13,447 bases of DNA from MWDT01 sp035506315 (GTDB lineage: Bacteria > Verrucomicrobiota > Verrucomicrobiia > Opitutales > Opitutaceae): contig DATJPQ010000216.1 of NCBI GenBank assembly GCA_035506315.1, positions 1 to 13,447 on the forward strand. The letters run 5' to 3'. Both the position numbers and the translations under genes were made by a program. Under the pieces are notes generated by a model. The model saw only the letters and a program-made list of their open reading frames with translations, did not search any database and was not told where the DNA came from. This document shows, one piece after another, positions 1 through 5,661 of the stretch. Numbering within the stretch: the stretch's first letter is position 1; every line of letters starts with the position of its first letter.

Positions 1-1
1 G

Positions 2-124
2 ATTGTGCGCGGATTTGTCGAAGCGCATGGCGGCCGTGTGGCGGTGCAGAACCAGCCGGCGGGTGGTGCGCGTTTTACGATTTCCCTTCCGCTCGACCGG
101 CATGATAGCGTGCCCGCGGAATGA
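2..124 (+). CDS. kdpD: Sensor histidine kinase KdpD, C-terminal end only (5' truncated by window)
   Basis: The reading frame is open from the window edge and encodes about 40 residues starting IVRGFVEAHGGRVAVQNQ and ending in a TGA at 122-124. The segment GFVEAHGGRV...GGARFTISLPL is the last strand-helix-strand part of a HATPase_c (GHKL) domain, downstream of the G2 box. The identification as KdpD comes mainly from the neighbour: the stop overlaps the kdpE start as ATGA, the classic kdpDE arrangement. KdpD is the membrane kinase that senses K+ limitation or osmotic stress and phosphorylates KdpE to switch on the KdpFABC K+-ATPase. The fragment alone would fit many histidine kinases. Confidence 0.8.
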   Translation: MVRGFVEAHGGRVAVQNQPAGGARFTISLPLDRHDSVPAE

Positions 125-819
125 GCGCCACCTTGTCCAAACCCGAAGTACTCGTGATCGACGACGAGGTGCAAATCCGTCGGCTGCTTCGCCTCACACT
201 GGAGGCCGCCGGCTATGCGGTGCGCGAGGCCGATGCCGGCCAGCTCGGTCTCAACGAGGTCGCCTTTCGCCGGCCCGATGCCGTTGTCCTTGACCTTGGC
301 TTGCCCGATTTGCCCGGCTTGGACGTGCTGGCGCGGCTGCGCGAGTGGAGCCAGGTGCCGGTCTTGATCCTCTCCGTTCGCGGGCAGGAGGCCGACAAGG
401 TCACGGCGCTTGACGCCGGCGCCGACGATTATCTCACCAAGCCCTTTGGCGGCGCCGAGCTTCTGGCCCGGCTGCGGGTGATTATGCGCCGCGCGCAAAC
501 CGCGGAAGAAACCAGTGCCCTCCGGTTCGGCACGGTGGACGTGGACCTCGTCCGGCGAATTGTGACCAAGGCCGGGCAGGAGGTGAAGCTCACGCCCAAG
601 GAGTATGCGTTTTTGCGCCTGCTCGCCACCCACCGGGGCAAGGTACTGACGCACCGCCAGATTTTGCGCGAACTGTGGGGGCCGAAAGCCGAGGATCAGA
701 CGCATTATCTCCGCGTACACATGGCCCATCTCCGGCAGAAGCTGGAGGACGAACCGAACCAGCCGAAATATTTCAAAACCGAATCCGGCATCGGCTACCG
801 CTTTTGCGCAGACGCGTAG
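121..819 (+). CDS. kdpE: KdpE response regulator (OmpR/PhoB type)
   Basis: This 232-residue cytoplasmic transcription factor has a receiver domain at about residues 8-120 and a winged-helix OmpR-type DNA-binding domain at about 130-230. Receiver landmarks are the acidic pair D14/D15, the phospho-acceptor D58 (VVLDLGLPD), S85 in the Thr/Ser switch position, and K107 in the DDYLTKPF motif. The C-terminal half contains KLTPKEYAFLRLL, GKVLTHRQILRELWG and the wing ESGIGYRF, as in KdpE proteins. It would receive phosphate from KdpD and activate kdpFABC, which should lie upstream, outside the window. The ATG overlaps the kdpD stop by 4 bp, so translational coupling is likely. No dedicated Shine-Dalgarno is visible. 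Length is normal for the family (about 225-235). Confidence 0.93.
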   Translation: MSATLSKPEVLVIDDEVQIRRLLRLTLEAAGYAVREADAGQLGLNEVAFRRPDAVVLDLGLPDLPGLDVLARLREWSQVPVLILSVRGQEADKVTALDAGADDYLTKPFGGAELLARLRVIMRRAQTAEETSALRFGTVDVDLVRRIVTKAGQEVKLTPKEYAFLRLLATHRGKVLTHRQILRELWGPKAEDQTHYLRVHMAHLRQKLEDEPNQPKYFKTESGIGYRFCADA

Positions 820-840
820 TCCGACATCGTGCCTTCTGCG

Positions 841-881
841 CCTCCGGCGCTTGACCCTTGATAAGTGTCAAACACCGGAGG
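841..881 (+). terminator. Hairpin downstream of kdpE, probable operon end
   Basis: CCTCCGG at 841-847 pairs with CCGGAGG at 875-881. After a 3x3 internal loop, TTGAC (851-855) pairs with GTCAA (867-871), leaving an 11-nt apical loop. It starts 21 bp after the kdpE stop. No U-run follows directly (only TTTT at 892-895), so intrinsic termination is uncertain. It could instead be an mRNA 3'-end stabiliser. Confidence 0.45.
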
Positions 882-1070
882 TGATTCCACCGTTTTGCCG
901 TCTGCCGTCGATTCCGCAACCACTCCGCATGCGGCTTTGATTTTCCCGTCCCGCGTTTGGCTGGGTAACTGCCTGCGATCCCATCTGTCGCACCTCCACG
1001 TCTCCCGGGCTCGCAGCATTCCCCCGCCCCAATCAGCTTTCCCATCACGGCGATCGGCAAATCCGGCATA
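882..1070. other. Non-coding stretch, left part of the kdpE-DUF1015 gap
   Basis: This is the left part of the 537-bp gap between kdpE and the DUF1015 gene. Open frames cross it on both strands, but they resemble no family I know and run through the palindromic sites to the right, so I do not call a gene. I see no promoter, tRNA or repeat here. Base composition shifts from GC-rich to AT-rich near 1060, where the palindrome array begins. Confidence 0.5.
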
Positions 1071-1071
1071 T

Positions 1072-1092
1072 TTGTCACATAATACGTTACAA
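1072..1092. promoter_or_regulatory. Palindromic site 1 of 4 (putative operator)
   Basis: This is a 21-bp imperfect palindrome with left half TTGTCACATA, one central A, and right half TACGTTACAA. It is the exact reverse complement of site 2, and the identity extends to 23 bp (1071-1093 against 1117-1139). The centre is at 1082. The half-site consensus over all four copies is TTGTMACRTW. Confidence 0.65.
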
Positions 1093-1117
1093 ACAAACCA
1101 GCGGGAAAAGGCAGAAT

Positions 1118-1138
1118 TTGTAACGTATTATGTGACAA
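1118..1138. promoter_or_regulatory. Palindromic site 2 of 4 (putative operator)
   Basis: This is a 21-bp palindrome with halves TTGTAACGTA and TATGTGACAA around a central T. It is the inverted copy of site 1, with its centre at 1128, 46 bp from site 1. Confidence 0.65.
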
Positions 1139-1185
1139 AAATGCGTTCAGCCAAATTTTCAAATTACCGGGGGAAAAACGAGAAA

Positions 1186-1206
1186 TTGTAACATAAAACG
1201 TTACAA
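1186..1206. promoter_or_regulatory. Palindromic site 3 of 4 (putative operator)
   Basis: This is a 21-bp palindrome with halves TTGTAACATA and AACGTTACAA around a central A. It is the most diverged copy. Its centre is at 1196, 68 bp from site 2 and 46 bp before site 4. Confidence 0.6.
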
Positions 1207-1231
1207 ACTAAGGCGTGCTACTATTGGTCAC

Positions 1232-1252
1232 TTGTAACGTAATACGTGACAA
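1232..1252. promoter_or_regulatory. Palindromic site 4 of 4 (putative operator)
   Basis: This is a 21-bp palindrome with halves TTGTAACGTA and TACGTGACAA around a central A. Its centre is at 1242. It is the copy nearest the DUF1015 gene, ending 104 bp before that ATG, so it is the one best placed to control that gene's promoter. I could not assign a convincing -35/-10 pair among the sites. Confidence 0.65.
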
Positions 1253-1254
1253 AT

Positions 1255-1288
1255 TCTGGCGCGGTGCCTGCGTGGAGTGGGCGCCAGA
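1255..1288 (+). promoter_or_regulatory. Leader hairpin before the DUF1015 gene
   Basis: TCTGGCGC at 1255-1262 is a perfect inverted repeat of GCGCCAGA at 1281-1288, with an 18-nt loop. It lies directly after palindromic site 4, in the probable 5' leader of the DUF1015 gene. A second short stem, CCGCC (1336-1340) with GGCGG (1347-1351), sits just before the ATG and could mask the start. Function is unknown, and in GC-rich DNA such stems also arise by chance. Confidence 0.3.
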
Positions 1289-1356
1289 TGCCGGGGGTAG
1301 GGGGGCAGGAGCCGCCTTGACGACGGCCGCCGGGACCGCCTGCATCGGCGGCAGCC

Positions 1357-2571
1357 ATGCGTATCCGCGCTTTTCAAGGTCTGGTTCCCGATCCCGCGCT
1401 CGCGCCCGAGGTGGCGTGCGTGCCCTACGACGTGGTCGACGCCCGGGAGGCCGCCGCGCTCGCCGCCGGCAAACCGCGCAGCCTGTTGCACGTGGACCGC
1501 GCCGAGATCGACCTGCCGCCTGAGATCGATCACTACAGCGCCGCCGTTTACACCAAGGCCAACGAGAATTTCCTGAAACTGCAGCGCGACGGCGCACTCG
1601 TGCGCGAGAGCGAGCCCTGCCTCTACCTCTACCAGCAGCAGATGGGTGCACACCGCCAGCGCGGGCTGGTCGCCGTCTGCCATGTCGAGGACTATGATGC
1701 GGAGCTTATCAAAAAGCACGAGAAGACGCGCAAGGACAAGGAGGACGACCGCACGCGTCTCATCGACACGATCAGCGCGGGCACCGGCCCGGTGTTTCTC
1801 ACTTATCGCGACGAGCCGGCCGTCAACGCCCTCGTGGCGCAATTGGTGCAGACGCCGCCGCGGCACGACTTCACGGCGCCCGATGGCATCCGCCACACGA
1901 TATGGCGCATCCCCGGCGGCACCGAGTGGGTCGCGGCCTTCGGCCGGGTGCCCTGCCTTTACATTGCCGACGGCCATCATCGCGCCGCCAGCGCGGCGCG
2001 CGTCGCCCGACTGCGGCGCGCCCGCAACCCACGACACACCGGCACCGAAGACTACAACTGGTTCCTGTGCGTGATCTTCCCGGCGGGCGAGCTCAAGATC
2101 CTTCCTTACAACCGTCACGTACTCGATCTTCATGGCGCCACGCCGGCCGACTTTCGTGCGAAAGTGAAGGCGACCTTCGGATTGGAGGAGGGCGCCGAGC
2201 CATCCCCCACAGCCGTAGGCCGCGTGAGCATGTACCTCGGAGGAAAATGGTATGGCCTGCGCTGCCCGGTCGATCCGCAGGCCGATCCGGTGTCGCGCCT
2301 CGATGTGAGCGTGCTACAGGACCAGCTGCTCGCGCCGCTGCTGGGCATCGATGATCCACGCACGAGCAAGCGCATCGATTTTGTCGGCGGCATCCGCGGG
2401 ACGGGCGAACTCGTCAAGCGCGTCGATGCACAGGGCGGGGTCGCGTTCTCGATGTATCCGACAACGGTTGCCCAGCTCATGGCGATTGCCGACGCGGGAC
2501 AGATCATGCCGCCGAAGAGCACGTGGTTCGAGCCCAAGCTCCGCTCGGGCCTGTTCGTGCACACGTTCTGA
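1357..2571 (+). CDS. DUF1015 (COG4198) family protein of unknown function
   Basis: This 404-residue protein looks cytoplasmic, with no signal peptide or membrane segment. It matches the conserved DUF1015 pattern over its whole length. The N-terminus IRAFQGLVPDPALAPEVACVPYDVV is typical and supports the ATG at 1357. SLLHVDRAEIDLP lies at about 42-54, KKHEKTRKDKEDDRTR at 119-134, TGPVFLTYRDE at about 143-153, ADGHHRAASA at 204-213, and the family's C-terminal MPPKSTWFEPK block at 384-394. The biochemical function of the family is not established. From memory, homologues in some anaerobes sit beside serA/serC, which hints at serine metabolism; no such genes are in this window. The DGHHR loop resembles the nucleotide-binding loop of ParB/Srx-fold proteins (inference). 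It appears to be a single-gene unit with its own upstream array of palindromic sites. Confidence 0.88.
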   Translation: MRIRAFQGLVPDPALAPEVACVPYDVVDAREAAALAAGKPRSLLHVDRAEIDLPPEIDHYSAAVYTKANENFLKLQRDGALVRESEPCLYLYQQQMGAHRQRGLVAVCHVEDYDAELIKKHEKTRKDKEDDRTRLIDTISAGTGPVFLTYRDEPAVNALVAQLVQTPPRHDFTAPDGIRHTIWRIPGGTEWVAAFGRVPCLYIADGHHRAASAARVARLRRARNPRHTGTEDYNWFLCVIFPAGELKILPYNRHVLDLHGATPADFRAKVKATFGLEEGAEPSPTAVGRVSMYLGGKWYGLRCPVDPQADPVSRLDVSVLQDQLLAPLLGIDDPRTSKRIDFVGGIRGTGELVKRVDAQGGVAFSMYPTTVAQLMAIADAGQIMPPKSTWFEPKLRSGLFVHTF

Positions 2572-2663
2572 GCGCCGGGGCAGCGGGGAGAGTCTATTCC
2601 TTGCGAGACGCTTTGTATCCCGCAGGGAAAATTGCCTGGGTCGGGCAGAGCTGTCGCAAAAGC

Positions 2664-2689
2664 GATGCAATATCCCCACGGATGCAATA
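2664..2689. repeat. Short direct repeat in the gap before the histidine kinase gene
   Basis: GATGCAATA occurs at 2664-2672 and again at 2681-2689, 17 bp start to start, about 45-70 bp before the kinase ATG. It could be a tandem binding site. The rest of the 163-bp gap (2572-2734) shows no convincing promoter or hairpin, though the last 30 bp before the ATG are AT-rich. Confidence 0.25.
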
Positions 2690-2734
2690 CCACCACTGGT
2701 GTTGCGCTAAAGTTAATATGTATTGTACTGAGCC

Positions 2735-4561
2735 ATGCATCTTCAATGGCAGATAGCCAGCCTGCTCGTCGCTGCGAGCATTGAGACTGCCATCGCATTC
2801 GTAGTCCGGGCGCGGTCCCGCGCGCTCGCCCGCGATCCGTTTTTGCTGGGCCTCATGATGAGCGCGGTATGGGCGCTCAACTACGCGGTGGACCTGAGCA
2901 CGGACGTGTACACGGAGAAATTATTCCTGCTTAAACTACGGCTCACGTTCCTGCCGTTTTACCCGTTCCTGTGGGCGGAGACCGTCTACCGTTTTGCGCG
3001 GGGGCGAAAGCTGTTTTCCGGGTGGCGGTTGCTGGCCATTCTGACGGTGCCCGCCCTCACCGCGGTGTTCGCATGGCTGCCGGCCTCGACCGCGCCCCTG
3101 GCGCTGTTGCGCCCCGGTCCTCGCCTCGATCTCGGCGGGCCATTGCCCGTCCTGCCGTTCGACTTCGGACCCTGGGTGGTGGTTTTTGGCCTACTCTCCA
3201 TGGCGGTGATGGCCGTCGCCGTGCTGGCCTTGGTTCGTTACCGCGGCGCCAGCCGTTGGGATCGCGCCGGTCGGTGGCTCGTATTGGCGGCCATCGGATT
3301 AGGTGGTACTTTGAACGCGCTGCAGGCTTTCCACCTGTCGCCCACGCCGGGGATCAACTACGCACCGATTTTCGCCCCGTTCACCTTCGGGCTGGTGGCC
3401 GTGGCCCTTGTTCGCGGTCGCCTTTTGGATTTGGCGCCGGTCGCGCGGACCGCCCTGATCGAAAGCCTGCAAGAACTGCTCATCGTCATCGACGCCGACA
3501 ACCGGGTGGTCGACCTCAACCGGGCGGCTTGCCTGGCCCTGGGAACCACGCCGGAGAAGATTTGGGGCGAACCCGTGGAGGTTTTGTTCAAGCCGTGGCC
3601 GGCGATCATCGACCGCCTGCACAGCGGCAAACCCGATCCTGGCGAAGTGCGACGCGGCCCGATCGCGTACGAGTTGACTCTCTTGCCAGTGATCGACCGC
3701 CGCAACCGGACGCAGGCCCGGATTCTCGTGCTGCGCGACATCACGGCCCGCAGGCGCGATGAGGAGATATTGCTCCGGGCCAAGGAGGCGGCGGAAGCGA
3801 GCAACGAGGCCAAGCGCCGGTTCCTCGCCACCATGAGCCATGAAATCCGCACGCCGATGAACGGCGTCATGGGTTTCGCCCAAATTCTCCGCTCCACGCC
3901 CCTCGACGCCGAACAGCGCGAATACGTGAACCAGATCGAGCAGTCCGGCCAATCGTTGCTGCTGGTCATCGACGACATTCTCGACTTCGCCAAAATCAGT
4001 GCCGGCGAACCCGTGATCGAAGCTGTGCCTTGCTATATCGCCGTCCTAGTGGGACAGGCCTGCGAGACGGTGCGCCTGCGCGCAACCCAGAAGGGCCTCG
4101 CGCTGCGCTGGGTCATTGCCCCCGACGTACCGGCCAAGATCGTCAGCGATCCCCGGCGCCTCGGCCAGATTCTCACCAAGCTTCTGGATAATGCCGTCAG
4201 ATTCACCGAAAGGGGTGGTATCGAGGTGCGCGTCTCCTGTCCCCGGCGGCAGGCCGGGGCCGCGGGGCAAGAGCGTTGTACGCTGGTGTTCGAGGTGGGC
4301 GACACCGGTATCGGCATCGAGCCGGAAGCTCTGGAGCGTATCTTCCAGCCTTTCGTGCAGGCCGACACCTCTATCACCCGCAAATACGGGGGCACCGGCT
4401 TGGGACTGCCAATCGCCCGACAGCTCTGCGAGTTGCTGGGCGGCGGCTTGACCGTCGCCAGCCAACCCGGACAAGGCGCAACCTTTATCGCGCAGATCCT
4501 GGCCACCGCCGCGATACCGACGACGGAGGAGATGCCAGCGACGGAGCTAAGGGCGGGGTGA
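2735..4561 (+). CDS. Orphan membrane sensor histidine kinase (7TM-PAS-HisKA-HATPase)
   Basis: This 608-residue protein has an N-terminal region with about seven hydrophobic segments (roughly residues 5-24, 36-56, 66-84, 98-116, 143-167, 178-200, 208-227), resembling the HisKA_7TM sensor module. A PAS domain follows (about 238-340, TALIESLQELLIVIDADNRVVDLNRAA), then a short coiled linker and the HisKA domain, with phospho-accepting H369 in ATMSHEIRTPMNGVMG. The HATPase domain has an N-box with N486 (LLDNAVRF), a G1 box GDTGIGI (522-528), an F-box FQPFVQAD and a G2 box GGTGLGL (552-558). All catalytic boxes are intact, so it should be an active autokinase. It ends without a receiver or HPt domain, although this HEIRTPMNGV class is often hybrid. 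No response regulator is adjacent, so partner and stimulus are unknown. Confidence 0.9.
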   Translation: MHLQWQIASLLVAASIETAIAFVVRARSRALARDPFLLGLMMSAVWALNYAVDLSTDVYTEKLFLLKLRLTFLPFYPFLWAETVYRFARGRKLFSGWRLLAILTVPALTAVFAWLPASTAPLALLRPGPRLDLGGPLPVLPFDFGPWVVVFGLLSMAVMAVAVLALVRYRGASRWDRAGRWLVLAAIGLGGTLNALQAFHLSPTPGINYAPIFAPFTFGLVAVALVRGRLLDLAPVARTALIESLQELLIVIDADNRVVDLNRAACLALGTTPEKIWGEPVEVLFKPWPAIIDRLHSGKPDPGEVRRGPIAYELTLLPVIDRRNRTQARILVLRDITARRRDEEILLRAKEAAEASNEAKRRFLATMSHEIRTPMNGVMGFAQILRSTPLDAEQREYVNQIEQSGQSLLLVIDDILDFAKISAGEPVIEAVPCYIAVLVGQACETVRLRATQKGLALRWVIAPDVPAKIVSDPRRLGQILTKLLDNAVRFTERGGIEVRVSCPRRQAGAAGQERCTLVFEVGDTGIGIEPEALERIFQPFVQADTSITRKYGGTGLGLPIARQLCELLGGGLTVASQPGQGATFIAQILATAAIPTTEEMPATELRAG

Positions 4562-4621
4562 CAACCGGGGCGGATTTTCCGTTGTTGCCTCAGGCCGGCG
4601 CCCGGGCTGATTTTGCCGGCC

Positions 4622-5029
4622 ATGGTCACTACCACCGGCGAATATCAAGGCGACTTGCATTGCGTTGCCACCCACGGCCCGTCGGGCAGTACGCTCACCA
4701 CCGATGCGCCCAAGGATAACCAGGGACGAGGCGAGGCGTTTTCCCCCACCGATCTCGTGGCGGTTGGCTACGCCACTTGCATCGTCACCACCATGGCCAT
4801 CGCAGCCCGGAAACGGGGTATCGAACTGACTGGTCTCCGTTATTCGGTGACGAAAGACATGTCGACCGACTCGCCCCGGCGGATCGCGCGGTTGACGGCC
4901 CACCTCTGGCTGCCGGCCGTCGCGCGTCAATTGCCGGCCGGTTTTCTGGAAAATTCCGCGCATAGTTGTCCGGTGCATTACAGCCTCGCACCCGCGGTGG
5001 AGAAGATCATCGAGTTTCACTGGCCGTGA
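4622..5029 (+). CDS. OsmC/Ohr family protein (YhfA-like, thiol peroxidase fold)
   Basis: This 135-residue cytoplasmic protein has the OsmC arrangement: an N-terminal strand region (GEYQGDLHCVATHGPSG), the helix with the first family cysteine (SPTDLVAVGYATCIVTTMAI, C53), and the second cysteine in a HSCPVHYSL motif (C116). In OsmC/Ohr proteins the two cysteines form the redox centre that reduces organic hydroperoxides. The CPVHxSL form is typical of the less characterised YhfA-like branch, where the substrate is unclear. I chose ATG 4622; an in-frame TTG at 4613 would add three residues. The gene begins 60 bp after the histidine kinase stop on the same strand, so the two may be co-transcribed, though no functional link is obvious. 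Confidence 0.85.
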   Translation: MVTTTGEYQGDLHCVATHGPSGSTLTTDAPKDNQGRGEAFSPTDLVAVGYATCIVTTMAIAARKRGIELTGLRYSVTKDMSTDSPRRIARLTAHLWLPAVARQLPAGFLENSAHSCPVHYSLAPAVEKIIEFHWP

Positions 5030-5039
5030 GTCCGGAATC

Positions 5040-5053
5040 GCGAATAAATTCGC
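5040..5053. terminator. Small hairpin between convergent genes
   Basis: GCGAA (5040-5044), loop TAAA, TTCGC (5049-5053) sits in the 45-bp gap between the convergent OsmC gene and the minus-strand secreted-protein gene. The A/T-rich core is symmetric, so it could serve both directions. However, the stem is only 5 bp and no U-run follows. Confidence 0.3.
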
Positions 5054-5074
5054 TCCTGCGCTGCCGCGGCGGCG

Positions 5075-5575
5075 TCACCTGCCCGTGAAATGGTACGTGG
5101 TGTTGAAGATCAGCTCCACGGACATGGTCGCGAACACGCGGACCTTGACCCTTCCGCTCGCAGCATCGGTGGGCGTGACGGTCCCCTCGACCCGGTGCTC
5201 GCGCCCATTGGCGCGTTGGGCACGGCCCTGGAAGGCGACCCGCTCACCCCGTTCGAGCCGGCGCAATTGTTCGTCGGAACATTCGATCCAGAGCCGGCCG
5301 GTTTCGTTGTAGAAGAAGAACGGAAACACCTTTGCCTCGTAGGTCGTGGTATACTCGTCCCGGCGTCGTTCCAAGGGGGGCAGGGCAAGCGACACCGTGC
5401 CGATGTAGATCGAGGTCTTGGTCGGCGCCACCTCGACCCGGCGATAACGCGGGTTCAGCGGCGGGACCGTCACGGCGGCGTCTGCCGAGGCAGCCGACGG
5501 CGGCGCCGGTTCGGCCGCGAGCAGCGCGCCCGTGACCGTCAGCAATCCGGCCAGCCAGCGAATCCGGCATAACAT
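5075..5575 (-). CDS. Small secreted/periplasmic protein of unknown function
   Basis: Starting at the ATG at 5575 gives 166 residues with a clear Sec signal peptide: MLCRIRW, then a hydrophobic core LAGLLTVTGALLA, with probable cleavage after ALLA or LLAA (residues 20-21). A longer frame exists (to 5656) but would bury this signal, so I prefer the inner ATG. The mature part has a low-complexity Ala/Pro stretch, then a compact, probably beta-rich domain (about 43-166) containing TSIYIGTVSLALPPLERRRDEYTTTYEAKVFPFFFYNETGRLWIECSDEQLRRLERGE and a final strand SVELIFNTTYHF. The single cysteine of the mature chain is C99. I do not recognise a family. It is divergent from argH across 86 bp with no visible promoter, and convergent with the OsmC gene. 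Confidence 0.75.
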   Translation of the reverse strand: MLCRIRWLAGLLTVTGALLAAEPAPPSAASADAAVTVPPLNPRYRRVEVAPTKTSIYIGTVSLALPPLERRRDEYTTTYEAKVFPFFFYNETGRLWIECSDEQLRRLERGERVAFQGRAQRANGREHRVEGTVTPTDAASGRVKVRVFATMSVELIFNTTYHFTGR

Positions 5576-5661
5576 GCGCCGAGCGTGCGGGCGGGCCGGG
5601 TCGGGGCAACCACTCTTTCGCGTTGCCGCCAGAGCCGGGGAGTCCTCTGCTGACACCCATC

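Noticed and set aside
865..1191. 108-codon plus-strand frame in the kdpE-DUF1015 gap
   Set aside because: It runs through palindromic sites 1 and 2 and a strongly AT-rich stretch, has no family resemblance and no coding-like composition.
1200..1225. Sigma-70 promoter using TTACAA (1201-1206) and TACTAT (1219-1224)
   Set aside because: The spacer is only 12 bp; no other pair in the array gave acceptable boxes with 16-18 bp spacing.
1072..1252. CRISPR array
   Set aside because: The copies are palindromes in mixed orientation with unequal spacers (25, 47, 25 bp), and no cas genes are present.
1072..1252. parS centromere or replication-origin iterons
   Set aside because: The sequence is unlike the parS palindrome TGTTTCACGTGAAACA, no parAB or dnaA/rep gene is nearby, and no DnaA-box cluster was seen.
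1228..2133. 301-codon minus-strand open frame opposite the DUF1015 gene
   Set aside because: The plus-strand frame matches a conserved family end to end; this one is its shadow.
4033..4635. 200-codon minus-strand frame opposite the kinase HATPase region
   Set aside because: It is antisense to intact catalytic boxes (N, G1, F, G2) and has no family resemblance.
5576..5656. N-terminal extension of the minus-strand secreted protein
   Set aside because: It would place 27 charged or polar residues before an otherwise ideal signal peptide that starts at the ATG at 5575.
5623..5661. N-terminal extension of argH from the upstream ATG at 5623
   Set aside because: The 13 extra residues (MPPEPGSPLLTPI) do not resemble the family, and homologues begin near MAKSSQATWGGRF.
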